From an uncultured Pseudomonas sp. (GTDB lineage: Bacteria; Pseudomonadota; Gammaproteobacteria; Pseudomonadales; Pseudomonadaceae): a stretch of DNA of 64,000 nt. The notes below the pieces were generated by a model. The model saw only the letters and a program-made list of their open reading frames with translations, was not told the DNA's origin and ran no database searches. A program made the translations under genes and the position numbers. Location of the stretch: assembly GCA_943914515.1 (NCBI GenBank), contig CALUCI010000002.1:33100-97099 (forward strand), in the 5' to 3' direction. Shown piece by piece: positions 33,967 to 42,270 of the stretch. Numbering within the stretch: position 1 is the stretch's first letter; each line of letters starts with the position of its first letter.

Positions 33967-34287
33967 ATGCCCACACTGACCTTCATCGAGCACAACGGCA
34001 CCCACCATCAGGTCAAAGGCGAAGTCGGCCAGTCGGTCATGCAGGCCGCCACGTTCGCCAGCGTCCCCGGCCTGCCCGCCGATTGCGGCGGAGCCTGTAG
34101 CTGCGCCACGTGCCACACCTATGTCGACGCGGCCTGGTTGCACACGCTGCAGGCACCGGAAGAGATAGAGAGCGACATGCTCGAGTACGCCTTCGAGCGC
34201 CGTGAGAACAGCCGCCTGAGCTGCCAACTGATCATCAGCGAAGACATGGAAGGCATGGTGTTGCACCTGCCCTCTTCGCAATTCTGA
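33967..34287 (+). CDS. [2Fe-2S] ferredoxin (putidaredoxin type)
   Basis: 106 aa. Ligands are Cys40, Cys46, Cys49 (CGGACSCATCHTYV) and Cys86 (RLSCQLI), the adrenodoxin/putidaredoxin spacing that serves P450s. Start ATG 33967; the longer reading from 33859 lies in the MFS gene. It is followed 20 bp later by the reductase gene, so together they make a class I P450 electron chain, probably for both P450s in the window. Confidence 0.93.
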   Translation: MPTLTFIEHNGTHHQVKGEVGQSVMQAATFASVPGLPADCGGACSCATCHTYVDAAWLHTLQAPEEIESDMLEYAFERRENSRLSCQLIISEDMEGMVLHLPSSQF

Positions 34288-34307
34288 ATGCGTTGCAAGG
34301 AGTATTC

Positions 34308-35543
34308 ATGACCCTCGCCTCAGTCGTTATCGTCGGTGCCGGCCAAGCCGGATTTCAAGTGGCCGCGTCCCTGCGCCAGGAAGGCTACGAAGGCTACATC
34401 ACCCTGATCGGCAATGAGCCCGGCCTGCCCTACCAGCGCCCGCCGTTGTCCAAGGCCTACCTGCTCGGCAAGATCCAGGAAAACAACCTGCTGTTTCGTC
34501 CCGCCGAGTTTTACGCCACCCAACGCATCGAACTGCTGCATGACCCGGCCACTGCCATCGATCGGCTCAATCGCCGCGTGGTGCTGGCCTCCGGCACGGC
34601 CCTGAGCTATGACCACCTGATACTGGCGACCGGCGCGCACAACCGCCCACTGCCAGTGCCCGGTGCGGAACTGCCGCACGTATTCGGTATCAAGACCAAG
34701 GCCGATGCGGATGCCTTGGCGCCGCTGGCCAAACAGGCGCGCAACGTGGTGGTGGTCGGCGCAGGCTTCATCGGCCTCGAATTTGCGGCGGTGGCCGCCG
34801 CTCAGGGCGCCCAGGTGCATGTGCTGGAGCTGGGCGAGCGCCCTATGGCGCGTGCGGTGTCACGGGAAATGTCCGAGCTGTTTCGCCAGGCACACGAGCA
34901 ATGGGGCGTGCACTTCGATTTTCGCCAAGGCCTGGGCCGCATTCTCGACGACAACGGCAAGGTGTGTGGCGTGCAAACCGCGGATGGACGCACCCTGCCG
35001 GCAGACCTGGTGGTGTTCGGCATCGGGGTCATCCCCAATGCCCAACTGGCCACCGAGGCGGGCCTGGACATCGAGAACGGCATCAAGGTGGACGCTCACC
35101 TGCTCACCTCTGACCCGCAGATTTCCGCGCTGGGCGATGTGGCCAGTTTTCCGTGCGTGCAGAACGAAGAGCAGTCGACCCGCCTCGAATCGGTGCAGAA
35201 CGCCATCGACCAGGCGCGTACCGTGGCCGCGCGCCTGATGGGCAAGCCCTCGCCCTACGCCGCCCTGCCCTGGTTCTGGACTGACCAGGGCGATCTGAAA
35301 CTGCAGATCGCCGGGCTCTCCAACGGCCACGACAGCACGGTCGTGCTGGGTTCTGCCCAGGACAGACAACTCTCGGTGCTGTGCTTTCGCAATGACCGCC
35401 TGGTGGCCGTGGAGTCCTGCAACCGCCCGGGCGACCACATGGCCGCCCGCAAGATTCTTGCCCGCGCCCCAAGGCTGACGGCGGCCCAGGCGGCGGCCGA
35501 AGGTTTCGATCTCAAGACCTGGGAAGCGGCCAACCGCGACTGA
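34308..35543 (+). CDS. Ferredoxin reductase (putidaredoxin-reductase type)
   Basis: 411 aa FAD/NAD(P)H enzyme. VVIVGAGQAGFQVAASL binds FAD, VVVVGAGFIGLEFAAVAA binds NAD(P)H, and ISALGDVASFP is the third FAD motif. ATG 34308 follows AAGGAGTATTC. It passes electrons from NADH to the ferredoxin directly upstream. No separate reductase is seen near ditA1A2/A3, so this one could serve the dioxygenase too, though a [3Fe-4S] partner would be unusual for it. Confidence 0.93.
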   Translation: MTLASVVIVGAGQAGFQVAASLRQEGYEGYITLIGNEPGLPYQRPPLSKAYLLGKIQENNLLFRPAEFYATQRIELLHDPATAIDRLNRRVVLASGTALSYDHLILATGAHNRPLPVPGAELPHVFGIKTKADADALAPLAKQARNVVVVGAGFIGLEFAAVAAAQGAQVHVLELGERPMARAVSREMSELFRQAHEQWGVHFDFRQGLGRILDDNGKVCGVQTADGRTLPADLVVFGIGVIPNAQLATEAGLDIENGIKVDAHLLTSDPQISALGDVASFPCVQNEEQSTRLESVQNAIDQARTVAARLMGKPSPYAALPWFWTDQGDLKLQIAGLSNGHDSTVVLGSAQDRQLSVLCFRNDRLVAVESCNRPGDHMAARKILARAPRLTAAQAAAEGFDLKTWEAANRD

Positions 35544-35618
35544 CGCGCCTCACCCACAACCCGCCGCGCTGTGTCCAGAGCCCAGCGCGGCGTTTGCACA
35601 ACCTGCTGGAGCGATGCA

Positions 35619-36458
35619 ATGAACAAGGTCTGGTTTGTTACCGGCGCGGGCCGCGGGCTGGGCGCCGCCATTGCCAAGGCGGCGCTGGCGAACGGTGACC
35701 GCGTGGTCGTCAGTGGTCGGCGGCTGGAAAGCCTGCACAGTGTGTTTGCCGAGTATGGTGAGCAGGTGCTGGCGGTGGCACTGGAAGTGAGCGATGCAGC
35801 CCAGGCACTGGCTGCCGTCGAAGCGGCCGTGGCTCGCTTCGGTCGAATCGACGTACTGGTCAACAACGCGGGGTATGGCCAACTGGCGCCCTTCGAAGAC
35901 AACCTTGCGAGTGATGCCGAAAAGCAATTCGCCACGAACGTGTTCGGGGTATTCAACGTGTGTCGTGCCGTGCTGCCGGTGATGCGCGCGCAACGCAGCG
36001 GTCATGTGTTCAATGTGTCGTCCATGGGCGGCGTACTGGGCATGGGAGGCGCAGCGTTGTACTGCGCCTCCAAGTTCGCGGTGGAGGGTTTCTCCGAATC
36101 CCTGGCCCAGGAAGTAGCCCAGTTCGGCATCAAGGTCACGCTGGTGGAGCCGGGGGTGTTCCGCACTGACTTTCTCGATGCCAGCTCTGCTGTATTCGGT
36201 GAGCGCGGGCTGCAGGACTACGCCGCGTTCACCGCCAGGGTCAAGGCGGCGTCAGCCGCCGGCAACCATCAGCAGGCCGGCAACCCGGCAAAACTCGGCG
36301 AGGCACTGGTACGCCTGGCCAACACCAGCGAGCCGCCAATGCGCTACCTGGCCGGTTCCGACGCCTACCGGCAGGTCAGCGCAAAGCTCACCGGAATGCT
36401 CGCGCAGATAGAAGACTGGCGCGAGCTCTCCTGCTCTACCGATGGCACTAAAGGTTAA
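35619..36458 (+). CDS. SDR-family oxidoreductase
   Basis: 279 aa; TGAGRGLGAAIAKAALANGD, VNNAGYGQLAPFED and Ser-Tyr-Lys in SSMGGVLGMGGAALYCASKFAV. The active-site set is complete. The extended C-terminus places it in the classical SDR subgroup that resembles 17-beta-hydroxysteroid or retinol dehydrogenases. ATG 35619 after CTGGAGC. It is the last gene of the plus run and overlaps the converging SnoaL-like gene by 11 bp at their 3' ends. Confidence 0.88.
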   Translation: MNKVWFVTGAGRGLGAAIAKAALANGDRVVVSGRRLESLHSVFAEYGEQVLAVALEVSDAAQALAAVEAAVARFGRIDVLVNNAGYGQLAPFEDNLASDAEKQFATNVFGVFNVCRAVLPVMRAQRSGHVFNVSSMGGVLGMGGAALYCASKFAVEGFSESLAQEVAQFGIKVTLVEPGVFRTDFLDASSAVFGERGLQDYAAFTARVKAASAAGNHQQAGNPAKLGEALVRLANTSEPPMRYLAGSDAYRQVSAKLTGMLAQIEDWRELSCSTDGTKG

Positions 36459-36798
36459 TGAAATAACGCACGAACAACCTCCCCTCTTCGAACCGATACA
36501 ACTCGATCGTCTCTATGCCACCGTCCTGCTCGCGAAAGGCGTTCAGGTGGTGGCAGGCCGCTTCATTGCCATTGATGATGCATTGACGCACCTCGACCCT
36601 GATCTTGGGCTGCTGTTGCGCCCACATCCCCTCCAGCACTTGCCAGGCGTCATGCTGCGGCTTGCCGACATACTCGATGCTCAAGCCATTGGGCGACACG
36701 CTGCGGTAGTGGGCAAAAAACCCCTCCTTGTCGCCCCGATTCCAACAATCGATCTGGCCATGCAGAAAGTCTTCGATCACGTGTTTTTCCATCGTCAT
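36448..36798 (-). CDS. SnoaL-like (NTF2-fold) small protein
   Basis: 116 aa with VIEDFLHGQIDCWNRGDKEGFFAHYRSVSPNG at the start and GIETIELYRFEEGRLFVRYFIN at the end, a cone-shaped NTF2 fold. Family members are ketosteroid-isomerase-like enzymes, cyclases or ligand binders. Location between SDR and MFS genes suggests an isomerase or hydratase on an oxidised ring, but no catalytic Asp can be assigned with certainty. Its start lies 13 bp after the MFS stop at 36812 on the same strand. Confidence 0.75.
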   Translation of the reverse strand: MTMEKHVIEDFLHGQIDCWNRGDKEGFFAHYRSVSPNGLSIEYVGKPQHDAWQVLEGMWAQQQPKIRVEVRQCIINGNEAACHHLNAFREQDGGIETIELYRFEEGRLFVRYFINL

Positions 36799-36811
36799 GT
36801 AAGAGTCGTCC

Positions 36812-38101
36812 TCAGGCGGGTTGTTGTTTCAACTGACGCTGCAGTGCTTGAAAGGCCGGCTCCATCCTGAGCCACAGCAGAATGGTCGGGCCGATGATGG
36901 CGCAGAAAAAGCAACTCACCAGCACCGCGGAATAGCTGCCGTACACATCGAACAGATGGCCGAACAGCATCGGCACCAACCCGGACACGATGGTGATCAG
37001 GCACAGGTGCAAGCCAAAGATGCGCGCGTAATCCTTCAGGCCGAAATAACGCGCCATCAGAAACGCCGCCAGGTCGAATTCGGCGCCGGCACTGGCACCG
37101 ATGCACAAGGTAGCCAGCACCAGCAGCGGGACGTGCTGCGAACCGCCAAAAAAGAAGATCACACACCCCAGCGCAGGCAGTACAAGACTCACCGCCGCCA
37201 CCAGCGACGGCGAGTAACGGTCCAGCAAGTACCCCACCAGCAAACGGCCGCCAATGATCGAAATGCCGAACGTACTGAAGATCTGACTGGCTTGCTGCGC
37301 GCTCAGCCCCTTGCTTTGCAGCATCGGCACGATGTTGGTGACCATGCCCACGGTCAACGACACTGACAGGATCAACGCGACATTGAAGCCCCAGTACTTG
37401 CCCGAGCGCAGCGCCTGCCGGAAGCTCATGCCTGACAACGACGGCTCCGTTCGCGGCGTTGACGGGTCGGTCTTACCGGCCCCGGCCGGCATACGTAACC
37501 ACATCAACGACAGGGGCAGCGTGAACAGCAGCGGCATCGCCCCCAGGGCGATGAACCCGGCTTGCCAGCCATAGGCGGCAATCAACCGCGACAACACGGG
37601 TGGCAAGATCAGCGCCATCAGCCCGGTGCCGCACAGGATCACGGCCAGGGCCAGCCCCCGATTACGCTCGAACCACAGGTTGACCAGTTGCGTCCAGGTG
37701 ATCGCGATGGTGCCGGCGCACACGATCGGCATACAGAAGAACGCCAGGTACAACCAGGAGATCGAGCCCTGGATCTGGGTGATGGCGAAGTAACCGACGA
37801 CCTGCAGCATGATCGAGACGATGGCCACCCGGCGCAGGCCGTAGCGCCGATACAGCCAGCCGACCACCTGGGTGGAGATCGCCACGCCGGCGAACAGAAA
37901 GGAAATCGAGGCTTGCAAGTCACCACGGCTCCAGCCGAAGGCCTGTTCCAGCGGAATCACCAGGGTGCCGAACGCATAGAGCAAGGCGGCGGTGATGCTG
38001 GTGCAGATGCCGAACAATCCCAGCAGGACCACGCGCCAGCCGCGCTTGAATTCAGAAAAATCATTGCCAGCGGACTGGCGATTGCGAGTCGGTGTAGTCA
38101 T
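36812..38101 (-). CDS. MFS transporter (paralogue of the carrier at 32684)
   Basis: 429 aa with about 12 membrane segments, and FKRGWRVVLLGLFGICTSITAALLYAFGTLVIPLEQAFGW near the start, matching the 32684 protein segment by segment. It also has RYFGLKDYARIFGLH. It may carry a different intermediate or act in the other direction. It lies between SDR (31 bp upstream) and SnoaL-like (13 bp downstream) genes. Confidence 0.85.
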   Translation of the reverse strand: MTTPTRNRQSAGNDFSEFKRGWRVVLLGLFGICTSITAALLYAFGTLVIPLEQAFGWSRGDLQASISFLFAGVAISTQVVGWLYRRYGLRRVAIVSIMLQVVGYFAITQIQGSISWLYLAFFCMPIVCAGTIAITWTQLVNLWFERNRGLALAVILCGTGLMALILPPVLSRLIAAYGWQAGFIALGAMPLLFTLPLSLMWLRMPAGAGKTDPSTPRTEPSLSGMSFRQALRSGKYWGFNVALILSVSLTVGMVTNIVPMLQSKGLSAQQASQIFSTFGISIIGGRLLVGYLLDRYSPSLVAAVSLVLPALGCVIFFFGGSQHVPLLVLATLCIGASAGAEFDLAAFLMARYFGLKDYARIFGLHLCLITIVSGLVPMLFGHLFDVYGSYSAVLVSCFFCAIIGPTILLWLRMEPAFQALQRQLKQQPA

Positions 38102-38132
38102 ACGCTTTTACTCCCGGAGCAGACGCGGCTGG

Positions 38133-38921
38133 TTACTGGCCTTTGAGGATTTCTTCGACCTTGGGCAGCGCGACCATGGTGGCGCCACCGTCCACCAGCA
38201 ATGAGGTGCCAGTGATGTAGGACGCCTCGTTGGACGTCAGGAAGAGCACCGCATTGGCAATGTCGGCAGATTCGCCCAGACGCCCGACCGGGAAGTGCGC
38301 CGCGAGCTTGTGCGGCAGTTCCTGCCCCAGGGTTTCCAGCATGTGGTCAGTGCCGATAAGGCCGGGCTCGACCACGTTGACCAGAATGTTCATGGCGCCG
38401 AATTCCACCGCCAGCCCGCGGGCGAAGGCATTCATGAAGGCTTTGCTGGAGCCGTAGGCGATCAGCCGCGGGGTGTATTTGCGGTTGGCCTCACCTGAGG
38501 AGATGAAAATCAGCCGCCCCTTGTCGGGCGCCTTGGACAGGTAGGGCGCGCTGTCCTTGGCCAACCAGAACAGCGACTGGATATTGCTGCGCACGATGTG
38601 ATCGAACGCGTCATCCGGCATCTCGGCGATCAGCCCGTGGCGAGTATCGGCGGCGCAGTGCACCACGATGTCCAGGCCGCCGAACTGGGCTACACCGCCC
38701 TCGACCATCGACCTGATCGCCTCGCGGTCGGCGATGTCGCCACCCACCAGGCTGGCTTCGGCACCCAGTGCACGAATCTGCTCGACGGTGTCTTCACCGT
38801 AGCGCGCCGTCCGTGCCGAGACCACCACCCGCGCCCCTTCGCGCGCATAAGCCAGGGCGATCGCCCGGCCCATGCCACGGCCCGCACCGGTTACCAGTAC
38901 CACTTTGTCGCGAAACTTCAT
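38133..38921 (-). CDS. SDR-family oxidoreductase
   Basis: 262 aa with TGAGRGMGRAIALAYAREGA and a complete active site in ISSGEANRKYTPRLIAYGSSKAF. It ends with the usual GTSLLVDGGATM. Start ATG 38921. A perfect AACAACAA motif (38934-38941) lies 13-20 nt upstream. It is the third gene from the P450 in the minus-strand run 41371-36448, so it likely oxidises a P450 product. Confidence 0.88.
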   Translation of the reverse strand: MKFRDKVVLVTGAGRGMGRAIALAYAREGARVVVSARTARYGEDTVEQIRALGAEASLVGGDIADREAIRSMVEGGVAQFGGLDIVVHCAADTRHGLIAEMPDDAFDHIVRSNIQSLFWLAKDSAPYLSKAPDKGRLIFISSGEANRKYTPRLIAYGSSKAFMNAFARGLAVEFGAMNILVNVVEPGLIGTDHMLETLGQELPHKLAAHFPVGRLGESADIANAVLFLTSNEASYITGTSLLVDGGATMVALPKVEEILKGQ

Positions 38922-38933
38922 CGCGGTTTCCCA

Positions 38934-38941
38934 TTGTTGTT
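38934..38941 (-). promoter_or_regulatory. Hfq/Crc CA motif (AACAACAA)
   Basis: Perfect canonical match in the leader of the SDR starting at 38921. Confidence 0.6.
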
Positions 38942-39004
38942 ATTGGTAGAGGATTTTGCTCTGAGGCATGCGCCTGCCCGCTGGGGCAGGCGCACGGTGC
39001 AGCC

Positions 39005-40036
39005 TTACAGATCCTTGCCCGGCACATTACGCGCCGAACCGTTGCGCCGGTCCGATTCGCCCCAGCCGAGCCAGTGCGATGGCTCGCGGGTATCGCCCAC
39101 CCGACGCCAGCGCCCTTCCTGCTGGGCGGTGATCGGGAAGCCGCCGACAAAGTCGATCATCTCGCCCCGCTCGTCCGGCAGGAACTCCCACTCTTCCTTG
39201 CCTTCCAGCACGATGCGGGCGGACTTCAGGAAATAGCTGCCGTCCTTGTGCTCGGTCTGGCCTTCGATGTCGGTAGTGACCCGTACTTCGCCCTTTTCAT
39301 TGTTGAAGAAGGCATAACCGAGGTGGTCGTGGCCGACCATGAACGAACCGGTATCCCAAGTGCCGTCCTTGTACACGGTGACGAACGACCACCAGATGAC
39401 ATGCTTGTTGTTGTTCACCACCAGGTCTTTCTTGAAGTGGATGGCGCCGCCTTCGGCCATGTAGAACTGGTCCAGCGCCAGGGCACCCTTGACGGGCCGG
39501 CCCTCGCACACGCCCGCCACGTCCCACAATTGCGAAACATAGAACGTGCCCCACTCCACACCCGGCAAGTACCACTGCAAACCCGGCCCGAGCAGGCGTC
39601 CCTCGATATCGAACAGGCCGTCCTCCTTCCAGGTCAGGCGTTCGCTGCTGGCGGTGATTTCCCAGGCATTACCCGGCTCCCCCGGCTGGCTGGCCCAACG
39701 CGCGGTATCACCGTCGAGGCTGTGCACGGGCATGGGTGTCAGCGCCTGCCTGGCCATTTTCTCGTGGTCCATGCGCAGGTTGACCTTGTCGACATGGTTG
39801 TTCAGGTAGAAGAACTTGGTCGGGTTCGGCGTGCCGTTAGGGGCCATCAGCGAGCGAACGAAGGAATAGATGTTGCCTTGCTCATCGCGCACCGAGCCGA
39901 AGGGCGAACTCTTGCTCAGGTGCAGGCCGAAAAAGCCACGCTCGGCCGACATCGAGGCGCCGCTTACCTTGTGCGGGCCCACCAATTGCTGGAAGCCGAA
40001 ATCGCCACGCTCTGGAATGGTCTTGAACGTTCTCAT
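39005..40036 (-). CDS. Protein of unknown family, 343 aa
   Basis: I do not recognise this protein. It has no signal peptide or membrane segment, is rich in aromatic residues (many W, F, Y) and short polar beta-like stretches, and reads as a large soluble beta protein: HVIWWSFVTVYKDGTWDTG, AYFLKSARIVLEGKEEWEFL-like strands and a repeat-like WGTFYVSQLWDVAGV. It could be a lipocalin- or hydroxysteroid-binding-like barrel. Codon use and GC look like its neighbours. It lies 57 bp after the second P450 gene, with a perfect AAAAACAA motif (40048-40055) at its start, so it is a regular member of the pathway operon and not a stray ORF. Confidence 0.8.
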   Translation of the reverse strand: MRTFKTIPERGDFGFQQLVGPHKVSGASMSAERGFFGLHLSKSSPFGSVRDEQGNIYSFVRSLMAPNGTPNPTKFFYLNNHVDKVNLRMDHEKMARQALTPMPVHSLDGDTARWASQPGEPGNAWEITASSERLTWKEDGLFDIEGRLLGPGLQWYLPGVEWGTFYVSQLWDVAGVCEGRPVKGALALDQFYMAEGGAIHFKKDLVVNNNKHVIWWSFVTVYKDGTWDTGSFMVGHDHLGYAFFNNEKGEVRVTTDIEGQTEHKDGSYFLKSARIVLEGKEEWEFLPDERGEMIDFVGGFPITAQQEGRWRRVGDTREPSHWLGWGESDRRNGSARNVPGKDL

Positions 40037-40047
40037 GATGCCCTCTG

Positions 40048-40055
40048 TTGTTTTT
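40048..40055 (-). promoter_or_regulatory. Hfq/Crc CA motif (AAAAACAA)
   Basis: AAnAAnAA match upstream of the unknown gene starting at 40036. Confidence 0.5.
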
Positions 40056-40093
40056 GTAAGGCCGTGAAGCTGAATGCTGTTTTTGGCGCTGGA

Positions 40094-41371
40094 TCAGTCC
40101 CAGATCACCGGCAACCGGGATACGCCGCGCAGTTGCGCACCGCTGATCACCGGCAGCGGTTGGCTCGGATCCAGGCGCAGGTTGGGGAACAGGTCGAGGA
40201 TGGCGTTGACCGCGCAACTGATCTCGACCTTGGCAACAAACTGGCCGATGCACATGTGCGGGCCAAAGCCGAAACCGAAGGAAGGCTTGGGCTTGCGATC
40301 GATGTCGAACACATCCGGGTTTTCTAAGGCGTCTTCGTCGCGGTTGGCCGATACCACCATGCACTGCACGAACGACCCCTTGGGGATCTTCACGCCATGG
40401 AACTCGACTTCCTTGGCCGTTTCGCGAACCTTGAATGTCGCCACCGGCTCGAAACGTGTGGTTTCGTCCATCAGTCTGGCGATCAGGCTGCGGTCAGCCT
40501 TGACCCGTTCCAGCAGACCTGGCGTGGTCAGCAGCAAGGTCATTACCGAACCGAACATGCGCGTGGTGGTTTCGCCGGCCGCCGGCAGCAACGACCGGGT
40601 GAAGGTGATGACCTCATGGTCGTTCAGCGTGCGCCCCTCGTACTCGGCGCGCAGCAGGCGGCCCACGACGTCATCGCCCTGGCTGCCCTCTTGCCGGCGC
40701 TGCACCACCACTTCAGCCAGCGCGTCGTACAACCCCTTGACCGCGATCCCGGCCTGGCGGCGCGCCTCGACCATCTTGTCCGGGTCAATCTGATTGCCCC
40801 CCACGATGGCCAACGCCCAGGCTGCGTACTGCTTGTATTTGGACGGGTCATCGGAAGGGAACCCCATCAGCGCGTACATGACGCGAATCGGCAATTCGAG
40901 ACCGAACTTCATCAGATCGGCCTTTTTCGCTGGCAACATTGGGAGGATATACTCCTCGCGGATCACCTGGTCGATCTGTGGGCGCCACTTGTTGACGGTT
41001 TCAGGCATGAACGCCGGTTGCAGCAGGGCGCGCACTTTACGGTGCTCGTCACCGTCCATGGCCAGGATGATCAGGCCGTCGAAGAACGCGCCCAGGCCTT
41101 CAGCGATAAACCCGCTGGTGTAGGTAGCGCCGTCGCGAAGCACCGTCATCACATCCTGGTACTTGAACAACGCATAGGTTGGGCGTGTGCCCTGCTGAGT
41201 GCCAGCATTGGTCGGCACCCCGAACTGAGTGATGAAATCGCCCTCGTAAATGGGGGATTTCAGCCGTTGCTCACGGCACACCGCATGTATGTCCAGATCG
41301 GTGCCGCGATACATTTCCGACACGGCGTTGTAGGCAGTTGCCAGGTCCAGTGCTGCACTTTCCTTACTCAT
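40094..41371 (-). CDS. Cytochrome P450 (second close paralogue)
   Basis: 425 aa from ATG 41371; a longer reading to 41944 runs through the TetR gene and is spurious. I-helix AAGETTTR, ExxR in DETTRFEPV and the haem loop FGFGPHMCIGQF with Cys near 374. Same length as the P450 at 10781 and similar throughout. The dit clusters of other bacteria need more than one P450 for different abietanes. It faces the TetR gene at 41558, with a perfect operator-like palindrome between; a Crc motif is at 41386-41393. Confidence 0.93.
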   Translation of the reverse strand: MSKESAALDLATAYNAVSEMYRGTDLDIHAVCREQRLKSPIYEGDFITQFGVPTNAGTQQGTRPTYALFKYQDVMTVLRDGATYTSGFIAEGLGAFFDGLIILAMDGDEHRKVRALLQPAFMPETVNKWRPQIDQVIREEYILPMLPAKKADLMKFGLELPIRVMYALMGFPSDDPSKYKQYAAWALAIVGGNQIDPDKMVEARRQAGIAVKGLYDALAEVVVQRRQEGSQGDDVVGRLLRAEYEGRTLNDHEVITFTRSLLPAAGETTTRMFGSVMTLLLTTPGLLERVKADRSLIARLMDETTRFEPVATFKVRETAKEVEFHGVKIPKGSFVQCMVVSANRDEDALENPDVFDIDRKPKPSFGFGFGPHMCIGQFVAKVEISCAVNAILDLFPNLRLDPSQPLPVISGAQLRGVSRLPVIWD

Positions 41372-41385
41372 CAGGATCTCCAGTG

Positions 41386-41393
41386 TTGTTTTT
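41386..41393 (-). promoter_or_regulatory. Hfq/Crc CA motif (AAAAACAA)
   Basis: Perfect AAnAAnAA match 15-22 nt before the P450 start at 41371. Confidence 0.55.
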
Positions 41394-41486
41394 ATTCTTG
41401 CCCGCGCGCCGGTATTTCCGCGCTTTACGTAGGATGTCTCGCCTGCCAACCTATGGTATGCGCATGTCTTTTGGCGGGTACCCCGA

Positions 41487-41511
41487 TTCGTTTGACTCGG
41501 GGTCAAACGAA
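41487..41511. promoter_or_regulatory. Perfect palindrome, probable TetR operator
   Basis: TTCGTTTGAC-N5-GTCAAACGAA: 10-bp arms without mismatch, in the divergent region between the P450 and TetR genes. Size and symmetry suit a TetR dimer. Confidence 0.7.
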
Positions 41512-41557
41512 GGCAGCCGGCTAAATGCTTCAAGGTGTGAATAACAAGGAGTCCAGG

Positions 41558-42223
41558 GTGGTAGTCAAAGCAGCAGACGGGGCCGAGCAAGGTAAACGCA
41601 GCACGATGAAACGCCTGCTCGCGGCTGCACGTGTGGAGTTCGCGAAAAAAGGCCTGGCCGGGGCACGCGTGGAAGAAATCGCCAGGGAGGCCGGTGTCAC
41701 CAAACAGCTCGTCTACCACTATTACGGCTCCAAGGAAGGCCTGTTCGTGGCGGTGCTGGACGAGTCGTCCAGCCACATCATGTCCGAGTTGGTGAACCTG
41801 GAAGTCGAGCAACTGCCACCACCTGCGGCGTTGCGTGCCGTGCTCAACCACTTCTTCGACCAGTACCGGCTCGATCCCTTCCTGGGCAGCCTCGCACTTG
41901 AAGGCATCCGCTATCACGACGCCCACGAAACACCTCGTAACCATTTCCAGGAAATGGCGCCGGCGCTGATTGCAAAGCTTGACGTCATCCTGCGCAGGGG
42001 CGCCGCCAGCGGGGATTTTCGCGCAGACATCAACCCGCGCCTGCTGCTGGCCTGTGCCTCGCTGGTGACCACGGGCTGGTTCACCAACCGCTATTCGATG
42101 TCGACGCTCGCTGGCCTCGATACCGACTCCGCCGAAGGCATGATCACCTGGCGCCAGTACTCGGCCGACTTCGTCATTGCAAGCCTTTCATTGGGCGCAG
42201 AAAACAAAACCGGCAGCGTTTGA
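41558..42223 (+). CDS. TetR-family regulator
   Basis: 221 aa from GTG 41558, which follows AAGGAG by 6 nt; ATG 41525 has no ribosome site. The helix-turn-helix is VEEIAREAGVTKQLVYHYYGSKEGL, preceded by a conserved RLLAAARVEFAKKG helix. The C-terminal domain resembles the TetR_C group of RutR/YbiH type. It is divergent from the P450 operon with the perfect palindrome between them and convergent with the FAD enzyme gene. Likely local repressor of the 41371-36448 operon. Confidence 0.88.
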   Translation: MVVKAADGAEQGKRSTMKRLLAAARVEFAKKGLAGARVEEIAREAGVTKQLVYHYYGSKEGLFVAVLDESSSHIMSELVNLEVEQLPPPAALRAVLNHFFDQYRLDPFLGSLALEGIRYHDAHETPRNHFQEMAPALIAKLDVILRRGAASGDFRADINPRLLLACASLVTTGWFTNRYSMSTLAGLDTDSAEGMITWRQYSADFVIASLSLGAENKTGSV

Positions 42224-42270
42224 CGGCGGCCGGCTTCACCTTCCTGCGGCCCCTGCGGGCAGGTTGCGTT

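Noticed and set aside
38768..40327. Plus-strand open frame of 519 aa opposite SDR, unknown gene and P450
   Set aside because: It crosses three minus-strand genes and their gaps; composition is that of an antisense frame in GC-rich DNA.
41372..41944. 191-residue N-terminal extension of the second P450
   Set aside because: It would run antisense through the TetR gene; the paralogue starts at the equivalent of 41371 and both are then 425 aa.
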